The notes under the pieces: generated by a model
Database searches by the model: none
What the model was told of the DNA's origin: nothing
The model's input: only the letters and a program-made list of their open reading frames with translations
In this document: positions 35,868 through 44,142 of the stretch, in pieces
Layout of the letters: every line of letters begins with the position of its first letter
Numbering within the stretch: position 1 is the first letter of the stretch
Program-made: the position numbers and the translations under genes
Origin: CAYNUJ01 sp964573255
GTDB taxonomy: Bacteria > Bacteroidota > Ignavibacteria > Ignavibacteriales > Melioribacteraceae
Length of the DNA: 64,000 nt
Direction of reading: 5' to 3'
Assembly: GCA_964573255.1 (NCBI GenBank)
Contig: CAZNJB010000017.1
Coordinates: 9,392 to 73,391, forward strand

Positions 35868-36410
35868 TTATACTTTCAATGTTTCCTGACCGGGTTCCCA
35901 GTCGCAAGGAACTAATTCGCCGGTTTGAAGAGCTTGAAGTACTCTCAATACTTCGTGAACGTTTCTTCCAACTGAAAGATCGTTAACACTAACGTGGCGA
36001 ATAACACCTTCAGGATCTACAATGAAAGTTGCTCTATATGCTATCTTTTCTTCAGCTTCCAAAATACCGAGGTCTTCGGCTAATGATTTGGAAGTGTCAG
36101 CCAATAAAGGAAAACGTAAGTCTTTTAAATCCGGATGAGAATTTCTCCATCCTAAATGAACAAACTCACTATCGGTAGAAGCACCTATTAATTCTGTGTT
36201 TAACTTTACGAATTCATCATAATGATTGTTGAATGATGCAATTTCTGTCGGGCAAACGAAAGTAAAATCTTTTGGATACCAGAACATTACCATCCATTTG
36301 CCGGCTTTTTTGTGATCTTCGCTTGTAATATCAACAAATTCTTTACCATGTTCTAAAGAAACGGTAGCTTTTTTCTTGAATTCTGGGAAGTTTTGACCAA
36401 CTGTTAACAT
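35868..36410 (-). CDS. ahpC: Peroxiredoxin (AhpC/TSA family, 2-Cys)
   Basis: This 180-residue enzyme reduces hydrogen peroxide and organic hydroperoxides. The peroxidatic cysteine is C53 in FTFVCPTE, with the supporting WYPKDF and RATFIVD segments; a C-terminal C169 in ELVPCDWEPG is placed like the resolving cysteine of mycobacterial-type AhpC. It is divergent from oxyR across 112 bases that contain a palindrome and a good promoter, so control by OxyR is the natural reading. No ahpF or ahpD reductase gene is adjacent. Confidence 0.95.
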   Translation of the reverse strand: MLTVGQNFPEFKKKATVSLEHGKEFVDITSEDHKKAGKWMVMFWYPKDFTFVCPTEIASFNNHYDEFVKLNTELIGASTDSEFVHLGWRNSHPDLKDLRFPLLADTSKSLAEDLGILEAEEKIAYRATFIVDPEGVIRHVSVNDLSVGRNVHEVLRVLQALQTGELVPCDWEPGQETLKV

Positions 36411-36452
36411 TTTTCACCTCTTATTTGGTTTGAAAATTCATTTTCTTGATAA

Positions 36453-36484
36453 CAAAACTATGACTATATAAATTATAAATCAAA
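36453..36484 (-). promoter_or_regulatory. Promoter of ahpC
   Basis: Read on the minus strand: TTTG (36484-36481), a 20-base spacer and TAGTTTTG (36460-36453), an exact match to the Bacteroidota TAnnTTTG element. A transcript start near 36446 and a leader of about 36 bases are predicted. The upstream box lies inside the palindrome described at 36469-36504. Confidence 0.65.
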
Positions 36485-36504
36485 TTGATTATATTTATAA
36501 TTTA
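36469..36504. promoter_or_regulatory. Candidate OxyR operator
   Basis: TAAATTATAAAT (36469-36480) and ATTTATAATTTA (36493-36504) form a perfect 12-bp inverted repeat with a 12-base spacer; AATCAA-A-TTGATT at 36478-36490 is nested within it. It sits between ahpC and oxyR and covers the upstream promoter box of ahpC, as expected for a LysR-type site. AT-richness makes chance palindromes easier. Confidence 0.55.
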
Positions 36505-36522
36505 ATAAATATTAGTTATGGA

Positions 36523-37467
36523 ATGAACCTTTCGCAACTCAGATATATAATAGAAGTAAATAATCATAAAAATTTTGCAAGAGCTGCAGAGCATTGTTAT
36601 GTTACTCAGCCAACTTTGAGCATGCAGATAAGCAAGCTGGAAAATGAACTGGGTGTGCTCATTTTCGATAGAAGTCGTCAGCCTGTCATTCCTACCCAAA
36701 TAGGGGAGAAAATAATTGAACAGGCACAAATTATTTTACGCGAAGTAGAGCGAATTGACGAAATAATAATTGAAGAAAAAGGGGAATTGATCGGTGAATT
36801 CAGATTGGGAATAATACCGACAATCGCGCCTTATCTTCTTCCGTTATTCCTGGAAAAATTTGTTAACCGTTACCCTAAGATAAACTTGGTTGTGGACGAA
36901 AGTCAAACTACTGAAATTGTCGAAAATTTGCGGCGGGGAGATTTAGATGCCGGAATTCTCGCTACACCTTTGAAAATGGATGACATCAAGGAATCGGTTC
37001 TATATTACGAACCATTTACGGCATATGTTTCGAGGCAGCATCCATTCTATTATCAAAAATCGGTTAAGAGTACCGATTTGAGATTAAATGATATTTGGCT
37101 GCTTAAAGATGGTCATTGTTTCCGTGATCATATAGTTAAGCTCTGCGAAGCATACGGCAAAAAAGATAACTTAAGATCTCTTCCGGTCTACTTCGAAGGC
37201 GGTTCTTTGGAAACATTAATGAAATTAGTAGAGAACAATTACGGTATGACGCTGCTGCCTTATTTAGCTTCTCTTCAATTGGACGAAGAGAAAAGAAAAC
37301 TAAACCGCGAATTTGAGGAGCCGGTTCCTTACAGGGAAATCAGTGTGGTTTATCACAGGTCGCACTTAAAGAAAAAAATAATTGAGGAATTAAAAAGTGA
37401 AATAATTTCCAGTCTTCCGGAAGGAATCGGTTTGGAAAAGCCTGCTGCTTTAATTGAATGGAAATAA
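36523..37467 (+). CDS. oxyR: OxyR-type hydrogen-peroxide-sensing LysR regulator
   Basis: A 314-residue LysR-family activator. The N-terminal helix-turn-helix is in about 1-60 (NFARAAEHCYVTQPTLSMQI), with the effector domain after about 90. The two redox cysteines of E. coli OxyR, C199 and C208, fall at exactly the same residue numbers here in DGHCFRDHIVKLC, so peroxide sensing by a reversible disulphide is well supported. It is divergent from a peroxiredoxin gene, the classical target. The following GroES-like gene is 62 bases downstream and may be separate. Confidence 0.95.
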   Translation: MNLSQLRYIIEVNNHKNFARAAEHCYVTQPTLSMQISKLENELGVLIFDRSRQPVIPTQIGEKIIEQAQIILREVERIDEIIIEEKGELIGEFRLGIIPTIAPYLLPLFLEKFVNRYPKINLVVDESQTTEIVENLRRGDLDAGILATPLKMDDIKESVLYYEPFTAYVSRQHPFYYQKSVKSTDLRLNDIWLLKDGHCFRDHIVKLCEAYGKKDNLRSLPVYFEGGSLETLMKLVENNYGMTLLPYLASLQLDEEKRKLNREFEEPVPYREISVVYHRSHLKKKIIEELKSEIISSLPEGIGLEKPAALIEWK

Positions 37468-37529
37468 AAAGGTAATTCATTTATCCCTTTATTAATTTTG
37501 CAATGTGAATATTTAATTACGAGGATGAT

Positions 37530-37892
37530 ATGATAAAGACAGAGAAGATAATTGTGGTTGGGGATAAGGTTTTAATACGCCCCCAGGATAGGACTGAAAA
37601 AACGACAAGCGGCTTATATTTGCCACCTAATGTTAAAGAAAGGGAAAAAGTTCATTCCGGTTATGTTATTAAGGTTGGTCCGGGTTATCCAATTGCAAAT
37701 CCGGCAGACGATAACGAACCTTGGAAACAGGAAAAGGAAACTAAATATATTCCTCTGCAAGCTGAAGAGGGTGATTATGCTTTATTTCTAAAAAGAGATG
37801 CGGTTGAGATTGAACTCGACGGTGAAAAGTTGGTGATTGTTCCGCAGCATTCCATTTTGTTATTGCTCAGGGACGAAGAGTTGTTTAATTAA
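37530..37892 (+). CDS. GroES-like co-chaperonin paralogue
   Basis: A 120-residue protein of the GroES/Cpn10 fold: VVGDKVLIRPQDRTEKTTSG at the start, the mobile-loop-like LYLPPNVKEREKVHSGYV, and GDYALFLKRDAVEIELDGEK towards the end. It is about 25 residues longer than ordinary GroES, with an insert around ANPADDNEPWKQEKETK, and no groEL gene is adjacent. It may be a specialised co-chaperonin or a GroES-fold protein with another role. The next gene begins 12 bases downstream. Confidence 0.85.
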   Translation: MIKTEKIIVVGDKVLIRPQDRTEKTTSGLYLPPNVKEREKVHSGYVIKVGPGYPIANPADDNEPWKQEKETKYIPLQAEEGDYALFLKRDAVEIELDGEKLVIVPQHSILLLLRDEELFN

Positions 37893-37903
37893 GGAGAAAG
37901 TAA

Positions 37904-39511
37904 TTGGAAAAAGAATTTTTACAATTTGTTGAAGAATATGAAAGTTTTATATCGCCTCTGGAAAAGGAGTTCAATCAAACGTATTTTGACGCTTCTATTG
38001 AAGGAAAAGAAGAGCTATACAAAAAAGCTGCAGAATTAGAGCTGAAAATTTCCGGTTATCTTGCAGACAAAGAACGTTTTCAGTTCATTAAAGAGGTGAA
38101 GGAAAGCGGCTCTTTGCAAGAACAGATTACAAAGAGGTTATGCGATCAACTTTATAATTCATTTGCGGCTAACCAGTATTCTAAAGAACTCTTGGAAGAG
38201 ATTGTTGAATTATCAAATAAATTGGAAGAGCGTTACGCTACTTTCCGCGCAGAATTAAACGGTTCTAAAATAACAGATAATCAAATTGATGATACGTTAA
38301 AGAATACTAATGATTCGGAAGAAGCAGAAGCCTATTGGAAAGCAAGTAAGCAAATTGGCGCGGAAGTAAGGGAGAATGTACTTAAATTAGTTAAGCTCAG
38401 GAATAGAGCGGCGGTAGAATTAGGATATAAAAATTATCATGAAATGAGTCTTAAACTTTCGGAGTTGGAGCCGGAGTTTTTGGATAGATTGTTTGACGAT
38501 TTGGATAAGAAAATAAGTCCGGCATTCACGGACTTGAAGGCTTTGATAGACGAAAAGCAGTCGAAAAAATTCAAGATTAAAAAAGAAGAATTAATGCCAT
38601 GGCATTATGGCGATAGATTTTTTCAGAGTGGTCCGGAAATTTTCAGCGTTGATTTCGATCCCTATTTTGAGAATGAAAATATCGAAGAACTTACAAAAAA
38701 ATATTTCAACGGTATTTCATTACCGATTGACGATTTAATAGTAAAAAGTGATCTCTATGAAAAGGAAGGGAAATATCAGCATGCCTATTGTATGGATGTT
38801 GACCGGAACGGAGATGTTAGAGTAGTTTGCAATATAAAACCAAATCATCGTTGGATGAGCACAATGCTGCACGAATTCGGTCATGCCGTGTACGATAAAT
38901 TCATATCAAAGAATTTACCTTGGACGCTTCGTCAGCCTTCGCACATATTTACCACGGAAGCAATAGCCATGTTATTTGGCAGATTTGCATCTTTCCCGAG
39001 TTGGATAAAAAATGAAACCGAGAAGCAGTTGGCGAACGAAGGTGAAATTCAGAGTGAAAGTTTCAAGAGTTTACGCGCAGAGCAGCTGATTTTTTCCAGA
39101 TGGGTGCAGGTTGTTTATAGATTCGAAAAAGAGCTTTATTCCAATCCTGATCAAGACTTAAATTTAGTATGGAAAGGGTTGGTTGAAAAGTATCAATTAA
39201 TTAAATATCCGGAAAAAAGGGATGAGCCGGATTGGGCGGCAAAGATTCACATCGCTCTTTATCCCGCTTATTACCAAAATTATATGCTGGGTGAATTACT
39301 CGCTTCGCAATTATATTATTTCATCAAAGAAAAAGTATTATCGTCCGAAGAACCTTATGATGCATTTAATAACCGTAAGGAAGCGGGTGATTATTTGAAA
39401 AATCTTTTCTTTTTATACGGTTCCCTTTACCATTGGAATGAATTAATCGAAAAAGCGACAGGCGAAAAGTTAAACACCGATTATTACATCAATCAATTCG
39501 TAAAGAATTAA
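37904..39511 (+). CDS. Zinc metallopeptidase, M2/M3 type
   Basis: A 535-residue cytoplasmic peptidase starting with TTG behind AAGGAG. The HExxH zinc site is in TMLHEFGHAVYD (about residue 322), and a third ligand Glu is probably in FTTEAIAMLFG. The N-terminal FVEEYESFISPLEKEFNQTY and EAEAYWKASKQIGAEVREN resemble bacterial homologues of peptidyl-dipeptidase A (family M2), though M3 is a near alternative. No signal peptide is seen, so it probably trims cytosolic peptides. It forms a pair with the GroES-like gene. Confidence 0.85.
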   Translation: MEKEFLQFVEEYESFISPLEKEFNQTYFDASIEGKEELYKKAAELELKISGYLADKERFQFIKEVKESGSLQEQITKRLCDQLYNSFAANQYSKELLEEIVELSNKLEERYATFRAELNGSKITDNQIDDTLKNTNDSEEAEAYWKASKQIGAEVRENVLKLVKLRNRAAVELGYKNYHEMSLKLSELEPEFLDRLFDDLDKKISPAFTDLKALIDEKQSKKFKIKKEELMPWHYGDRFFQSGPEIFSVDFDPYFENENIEELTKKYFNGISLPIDDLIVKSDLYEKEGKYQHAYCMDVDRNGDVRVVCNIKPNHRWMSTMLHEFGHAVYDKFISKNLPWTLRQPSHIFTTEAIAMLFGRFASFPSWIKNETEKQLANEGEIQSESFKSLRAEQLIFSRWVQVVYRFEKELYSNPDQDLNLVWKGLVEKYQLIKYPEKRDEPDWAAKIHIALYPAYYQNYMLGELLASQLYYFIKEKVLSSEEPYDAFNNRKEAGDYLKNLFFLYGSLYHWNELIEKATGEKLNTDYYINQFVKN

Positions 39512-39581
39512 ATTTTATTTATTAGAACCTTTTCCGGTTTTTGATTGTAGTATTTATTTAATTTTATTAAGAAAGGAACCA

Positions 39582-40835
39582 ATGCGAAAGTTTCTCCTAT
39601 CATTATTGATAAGTTGTTCCGTGATACAGGCACAGGCAAAATTGTTGATTTATATGGACCTGCAACAGACGGATCATTTGAAAGCTTACGGAATAACATT
39701 CAACGCATTAAAGGAGGGATATAAAGCCGATTGGCTGCTCAATTACCGCGGCGGTTCTTTTATGATTGATTATTCTCCGCAGTTAGCTTCCAAATGTAGA
39801 TTGAAAGGAGTTGCTTTTGATGCAATAAGTGGAACTGAAGCCGTTGATATTTATGCCTATGTTCAGAGTGATGAAGTGAATATGGATGTAATCCGTCTTG
39901 AAAAAGCACCGAAGATAGCGGTTTACGTGCCGCCGGGATTCCAGCCATGGGATGATGCTGTTACGCTTGCATTTGAATATGCTGAAGTGGAATACGATAA
40001 GGTGTGGATAGATGAAATCCTTAACGGAAAATTAAATGAATACGATTGGCTTCATTTGCATCACGAGGATTTTACGGGGCAGTACGGTAAATTTTATGCA
40101 AGTTTTAGCGGAGCCCAATGGTACAGGGAGCAACAAATGCTTTTCGAGAATGAAGCAAAGAAAATGGGTTACGCAAAAGTATCCGAAATGGAAAAAGCCG
40201 TTGCTTTAGAGATTAAAAGTTTTATTTCCCGCGGCGGTTTTCTGTTTGCAATGTGTTCGGCTACAGATTCATACGATATAGCTCTTTCGGCAATAGGAGT
40301 GGATATAGTCGATAAAATGTACGACGGGGATGCACCGGATCCAGATGCCCAAAACAGGTTGAATTTTAACAACACACTTGCATTCGAAAATTTTAAGTTG
40401 GAAATGAATCCCCTTGTTTATGAATACAGCAATATTGATATTCAGCCGTTGGAAGTGGGAAATTTCAAAAATGATTATTTCACATTGTTCGAGTTCTCGG
40501 CTAAATACGATCCTGTTCCTACAATGTTAACACAGAATCACGTTAACGTAATACGCGGATTTATGGGGCAAACTACAATGTTCCGAAAAGAAACTATTAA
40601 AAAATCTGTGGTTATACTTGCGCAAAGGGAAGGAACGGATCAGGTGAAATACATACACGGTAATTACGGCAGGGGAACGTTTACATTTTACGGCGGACAC
40701 GATCCGGAAGATTATCAGCATGCCGTTGGCGACCCGCCCACGGATCTGAGTTTGTTTAAGAATTCTCCCGGTTACCGTTTAATATTAAATAATATTCTCT
40801 ATCCTGCTGCAAAAAAGAAAAAACAAAAAACGTAA
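39582..40835 (+). CDS. Secreted conserved protein (often mis-named asparagine synthetase B)
   Basis: A 417-residue protein with a signal peptide (1-19, ending QAQA). The sequence KLLIYMDLQQTDHLKAYGIT, DWLLNYRGGSFM and PPGFQPWDDAVTLAFEYAEV belongs to a family that, as I recall, is labelled asparagine synthetase B in Bacteroidota genomes. No glutamine-amidotransferase Cys at the N-terminus and no ATP-binding SGG(L)DS motif are present, so that name is not supported. The central fold resembles a class I amidotransferase-like sandwich (FLFAMCSATDSYD). Function unknown; periplasmic. Confidence 0.75.
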   Translation: MRKFLLSLLISCSVIQAQAKLLIYMDLQQTDHLKAYGITFNALKEGYKADWLLNYRGGSFMIDYSPQLASKCRLKGVAFDAISGTEAVDIYAYVQSDEVNMDVIRLEKAPKIAVYVPPGFQPWDDAVTLAFEYAEVEYDKVWIDEILNGKLNEYDWLHLHHEDFTGQYGKFYASFSGAQWYREQQMLFENEAKKMGYAKVSEMEKAVALEIKSFISRGGFLFAMCSATDSYDIALSAIGVDIVDKMYDGDAPDPDAQNRLNFNNTLAFENFKLEMNPLVYEYSNIDIQPLEVGNFKNDYFTLFEFSAKYDPVPTMLTQNHVNVIRGFMGQTTMFRKETIKKSVVILAQREGTDQVKYIHGNYGRGTFTFYGGHDPEDYQHAVGDPPTDLSLFKNSPGYRLILNNILYPAAKKKKQKT

Positions 40836-40885
40836 ATTTATTGTAACCTATTTTAATTATTCACATCTTACTTTTTGGAGTTTAT

Positions 40886-41542
40886 ATGGGTAATATATTT
40901 TTAAAAGATAAAGAAGAAAATGTAAGAGTCGGTAAAATTGTTTGCGTTGGAAGAAACTATGCAAAGCATATTGCCGAACTTGGAAACGAGACGCCAAAGT
41001 TTCCGCTTATCTTTTTAAAACCGTCTTCGGTAATGATTCATTCGGGAGAGGCTGTTTATCATCCCGACTATTCAAATAACATGCATTATGAAACGGAGTT
41101 GGTTCTTTTAATAGGTAAATATTTAAAGAACGCCGATGATCAAAGCGCGGAAGAGGCTATTGCCGGATACGGTGTGGGTCTCGATATGACGCTGCGTGAT
41201 TTGCAAAATGAATACAGAGAGAAAGGAGATCCTTGGACATTAGCGAAAGTATTCGACGGTTCTGCAGTGGTTTCCGATTTTATTTCAAAGGAAAGTCATC
41301 GATTAACGCTTGATGAAAAAATAACGCTTACTCAAAACGGTGAATTAAAGCAGAAATCGGAATTAAAAAATATGATTTTCAAGCCTGCAGAAATTGTAAA
41401 ATATATTTCGCATAAAATGACGCTTGAAGAAGGCGACTTGATTTTTACAGGTACACCGGAAGGTGTCGGTAAAGTTGAACGTGGTGATAAATTAGTCGCA
41501 AAAATTACTAATATTGGTATAATTGAAACTGAAATTAAGTAG
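40886..41542 (+). CDS. Fumarylacetoacetate hydrolase-family protein
   Basis: A 218-residue FAH-superfamily enzyme that would act on a 2-oxo or acylpyruvate compound. The metal site is visible: CVGRNYAKHIAELGNETPKF, MHYETELVLLIGKY (metal-binding Glu pair), VGLDMTLRDLQNEYREKGDP and FTGTPEGVGKVERGD. It has the short single-domain length of acylpyruvases such as YcgM. It is followed nine bases later by a rhodanese lipoprotein gene. Substrate unknown. Confidence 0.92.
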   Translation: MGNIFLKDKEENVRVGKIVCVGRNYAKHIAELGNETPKFPLIFLKPSSVMIHSGEAVYHPDYSNNMHYETELVLLIGKYLKNADDQSAEEAIAGYGVGLDMTLRDLQNEYREKGDPWTLAKVFDGSAVVSDFISKESHRLTLDEKITLTQNGELKQKSELKNMIFKPAEIVKYISHKMTLEEGDLIFTGTPEGVGKVERGDKLVAKITNIGIIETEIK

Positions 41543-41551
41543 AGGTGAAAA

Positions 41552-41932
41552 ATGAAAAAATTACTATCAATTCTTTTTGTTGTATTGTTTGTTTCAGTTG
41601 GATGTGCTCAGCAGCATGAATTTAAAAATATAACGGTTGAAGAACTGCAGAAAGAGATGCAGACAGATTCAACACTCGTAGTTTTAGATGTGAGAACTCC
41701 TGCTGAATTAACAGGTCCACTCGGAAAAATTGACGGTGTGATAAATATTCCGGTTCAGGTTTTGGAGCAAAAAGTTGATGAATTGGAAAAATATAAAGAC
41801 AGAAAGATTGCTGTTATTTGTCGTTCGGGTAATAGATCCAGAATGGGAACCGAAATTCTATTGAAACATGGATTTAACGCTGTAAATGTTTTAGGAGGGA
41901 TGAAAGCTTACAGCAAAATGATGAAAAAATAA
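41552..41932 (+). CDS. Rhodanese-like lipoprotein
   Basis: A 126-residue periplasmic or membrane-anchored rhodanese. It has a lipobox SVGC (Cys18), then VVLDVRTPAELTGPLGKIDG and the active-site loop ICRSGNRSRMGTEIL with the catalytic Cys. The family transfers sulfane sulphur or binds redox partners. A terminator follows after nine bases. It is separated from the FAH gene by nine bases and so likely co-transcribed with it. Confidence 0.92.
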   Translation: MKKLLSILFVVLFVSVGCAQQHEFKNITVEELQKEMQTDSTLVVLDVRTPAELTGPLGKIDGVINIPVQVLEQKVDELEKYKDRKIAVICRSGNRSRMGTEILLKHGFNAVNVLGGMKAYSKMMKK

Positions 41933-41940
41933 TTTTATTT

Positions 41941-41978
41941 ATCCGGCGTTAATCTTAAATTAGCGCCGGATTTTTTTA
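41941..41978 (+). terminator. Rho-independent terminator after the rhodanese gene
   Basis: ATCCGGCG (41941-41948) pairs with CGCCGGAT (41964-41971) and is followed by a run of T. Confidence 0.88.
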
Positions 41979-42001
41979 TTTATTGAAGTAGATTTTAGCC
42001 T

Positions 42002-42808
42002 ATGAAATTTCTTGTATTCTCATTCCTTTTATGCGGAATTGTTTGCTGCGGTGGTGACGAAACCCCAAAGAGTCACATACAATTTATAGAAAGCCATAAA
42101 CTTGAAATTCCTGAACCGAGCGGAATAACCTTCGATCACTCTGATAGCACCCTTTGGATTGTCAGTGATGAAAACAGCACGGTATATAAAACCGATTTAC
42201 AAGGTAATATCATTTCTTCGTTCAAGGTTGACGGTGAAGATTTAGAGGGAATTACAACTCTTCAGCAAAGTTATTTAGCCGTTATATTGGAACGGGTAAG
42301 GGAAATACTTTATCTAAAAAGAGACGGAACTTTATACGCCAGAAGAAAAACATATCTAACAGGTTTGCTGAATAATGGTTTGGAGGGTATTGGATATTCC
42401 AATAAAGAGCATCTCTTTTATGTAGTTAATGAAAAGAATCCAAGGATATTAATCGGTTATAGCGATTCGGTAAACGAGCAGTTTAGGGATACATTAAAGT
42501 TTGCGAGTGATTTTTCGGGTGTTTATTACGACGATGAAGAGGAAATGCTCTGGATTGTAAGCGATGAAGCTTCAACTTTATTCTTATTGAATAAGGAAAG
42601 AGAAGTGATTGGCGCTTATCCGTTGGGAATAAAGCAGCTCGAAGGTGTGGCTTATGATCGCAATACTAAAAGGCTGTATCTGGTAAGCGATTTAAACGAA
42701 AAATTATATGTTTATGAATTGATCAATAAACCGAGCATGGAGAAAAAACATACTGAAGCCGGGGAAAGCGAAGGCGGTGAAGAAGGGGAAGAAAAAAGCG
42801 AGCATTAA
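42002..42808 (+). CDS. SdiA-regulated/YjiK-like lipoprotein
   Basis: A 268-residue exported lipoprotein (lipobox LCGIVCC at residues 11-17). It has repeated strands of a beta-propeller: PSGITFDHSDSTLWIVSDEN, LEGIGYSNKEHLFYVVNEKN, DEEEMLWIVSDEAST and LEGVAYDRNTKRLYLVSDLN. It resembles the SdiA-regulated/YjiK family, distantly phytase-like. The tail is strongly acidic (ESEGGEEGEEKSEH). It may bind a sugar phosphate or a metal; function unproven. It follows the rhodanese terminator and runs convergent with the BtuF-like gene. Confidence 0.85.
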   Translation: MKFLVFSFLLCGIVCCGGDETPKSHIQFIESHKLEIPEPSGITFDHSDSTLWIVSDENSTVYKTDLQGNIISSFKVDGEDLEGITTLQQSYLAVILERVREILYLKRDGTLYARRKTYLTGLLNNGLEGIGYSNKEHLFYVVNEKNPRILIGYSDSVNEQFRDTLKFASDFSGVYYDDEEEMLWIVSDEASTLFLLNKEREVIGAYPLGIKQLEGVAYDRNTKRLYLVSDLNEKLYVYELINKPSMEKKHTEAGESEGGEEGEEKSEH

Positions 42809-42833
42809 TTCTTTCCTCTATCTCAATTTATCT

Positions 42834-43727
42834 TCAACGGTTATTCAGTACCTCTCCGATTTTTTTGTTTAGTTCAATTAATGCGGTTAAGAACCGGGGT
42901 CCCGGACGGAAATATAAATCGGGATCGACAGTCAATACACCGTTATTTTTAATGGCTTTTAGATTTTTCCATTCCGGATAAACATCCAGTAAATTATCAA
43001 TACTAAAATCATTTTCGTATGTGAAAATCATTATCTCCGGATCGATCAGCAATAATTTTTCCCTGTTGAAAACTGGGTAATTCATCGGAGATCCCGCTGC
43101 GATATTCTGCAATCCACAGCCGACTAAAAATTCATTCATAAATGTGTTTTCACCGCAAAGCATTAAAGGAGTGATGGATACTGCGAACATTGCTTTTTTT
43201 TCCGTTCTTAATTTACCCTCCGAAATAACTTTCTCGTATTTTCTGTCCCAATCGGATATTATACTGTCGGCTAAATCATTTTTATTAAATATAAACGCAA
43301 TATCCTTCAGCGTTTTTTTTATTCCTTCGTAATTCCGCGGGTTGGATACAAAAATTTTATAACCTAAGGATTTCAGTTTTTCGTAACTCTCTTTGGCATT
43401 CCCTTCTACTGTAATAAAAATAAGATCCGGATTAAGATTAACTATCTTTTCATAATCTACGGAAATCATATCCCCGACCTTTGTTTTATTCTTTGCCTCA
43501 TCGGGGTAATTGCAATAAACGGTGTTTGCTATAAGTTTGTCTTCGAGATTAAGGGCGTAAATAAATTCGGTAAGATTCGGAGCCAGCGTGATAACTTTTT
43601 GCGGGATTTTTTCAAAAGAGAATTCCACACCGAGATCATCGGTAACTTTCAAATTATTCGATGCAGTTTTCTCATGTTGTTGATTGCATGCAAACAAGAA
43701 AATTAATAGAAGAAGTGAAAAACGCAT
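42834..43727 (-). CDS. Periplasmic binding lipoprotein for cobalamin or iron complexes (BtuF-like)
   Basis: This 297-residue ABC-transporter solute-binding protein of the BtuF/FhuD type has a lipobox LFAC (Cys14). Helical-backbone family signs are VITLAPNLTEFIYALNLEDK, YEKIVNLNPDLIFITVEGN, and the C-lobe ENTFMNEFLVGCGLQNIAAG. It would bind cobalamin or a siderophore and pass it to a permease, but no permease or ATPase gene is adjacent, and no B12 riboswitch was seen upstream. The 5' end lies 84 bases from the tRNA-Lys gene. Confidence 0.88.
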   Translation of the reverse strand: MRFSLLLLIFLFACNQQHEKTASNNLKVTDDLGVEFSFEKIPQKVITLAPNLTEFIYALNLEDKLIANTVYCNYPDEAKNKTKVGDMISVDYEKIVNLNPDLIFITVEGNAKESYEKLKSLGYKIFVSNPRNYEGIKKTLKDIAFIFNKNDLADSIISDWDRKYEKVISEGKLRTEKKAMFAVSITPLMLCGENTFMNEFLVGCGLQNIAAGSPMNYPVFNREKLLLIDPEIMIFTYENDFSIDNLLDVYPEWKNLKAIKNNGVLTVDPDLYFRPGPRFLTALIELNKKIGEVLNNR

Positions 43728-43776
43728 TTAAAACCCGTAAAAAGTGATAGAAATTAAGTTTAAATATAATCTTTAT

Positions 43777-43807
43777 TTTGAAATATTTTTCGAAAGACGT
43801 ATTTTTG
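43777..43807 (+). promoter_or_regulatory. Promoter of tRNA-Lys
   Basis: TTTG (43777-43780), a 19-base spacer and TATTTTTG (43800-43807) match the Bacteroidota consensus exactly. The mature tRNA begins at 43812, only four bases past the box, so transcription would start almost at the mature 5' end. Confidence 0.6.
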
Positions 43808-43811
43808 CGGT

Positions 43812-43887
43812 GCACCTATAGCTCAGTTGGTAGAGCATCTGACTCTTAATCAGCAGGTCCGGGGTTCGAGTCCCCGTGGGTGCACCA
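43812..43887 (+). tRNA. tRNA-Lys, anticodon CTT
   Basis: A complete 76-base cloverleaf with encoded CCA. The acceptor stem pairs GCACCTA with TGGGTGC; the D arm is GCTC/GAGC; the anticodon loop CTCTTAA gives anticodon CTT, which reads AAG lysine codons; the T arm is CGGGG-TTCGAGT-CCCCG. It is followed at once by a terminator and, after that, by a restriction-modification island, so it is a plausible integration site, although no second copy of its 3' end was found in the window. Confidence 0.97.
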
Positions 43888-43922
43888 AAACCCCGATTTT
43901 CGAGCAAAATCGGGGTTTTTTG
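43887..43922 (+). terminator. Rho-independent terminator of tRNA-Lys
   Basis: A perfect 14-bp stem, AAAACCCCGATTTT (43887-43900) with AAAATCGGGGTTTT (43906-43919), a 5-base loop and a T run. It begins on the last base of the tRNA CCA. Confidence 0.92.
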
Positions 43923-44102
43923 CTGTTTGTCCTTTCATAAAACGTGTAGTTTTAGCAGAGTTGGGTACGCTTGCGGATATTTGCAATTTTAGATTGGTGA
44001 TATAGCCTTTGATAGGGGCGGGTTATTAATCATTTTTACATATTTTTCTTGCAAATTTGCTACAAGTTTCATTTTTTTCTGTGCGTTGTTAAGACAAGCT
44101 CT

Positions 44103-44119
44103 TCCCGATTTACAGGGAT
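44103..44119. repeat. Left 17-base element of an inverted pair flanking the R-M operon
   Basis: TCCCGATTTACAGGGAT at 44103-44119 recurs in inverted orientation at 50316-50332 (15 of 17 bases alike). The eleven bases AAGACAAGCTC just before it (44091-44101) recur directly at 50697-50707. The elements bracket the three-gene operon. Confidence 0.45.
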
Positions 44120-44142
44120 GCGTATGGATTTATGTGTTGGCA

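Noticed and set aside
35692..35907. Leftward 71-codon frame
   Set aside because: It runs through the ahpC terminator and the nested palindrome, with no protein-like features.
43728..43811. Cobalamin riboswitch upstream of the BtuF-like gene
   Set aside because: The 84-base gap to the tRNA is too short and lacks the B12-box sequence.
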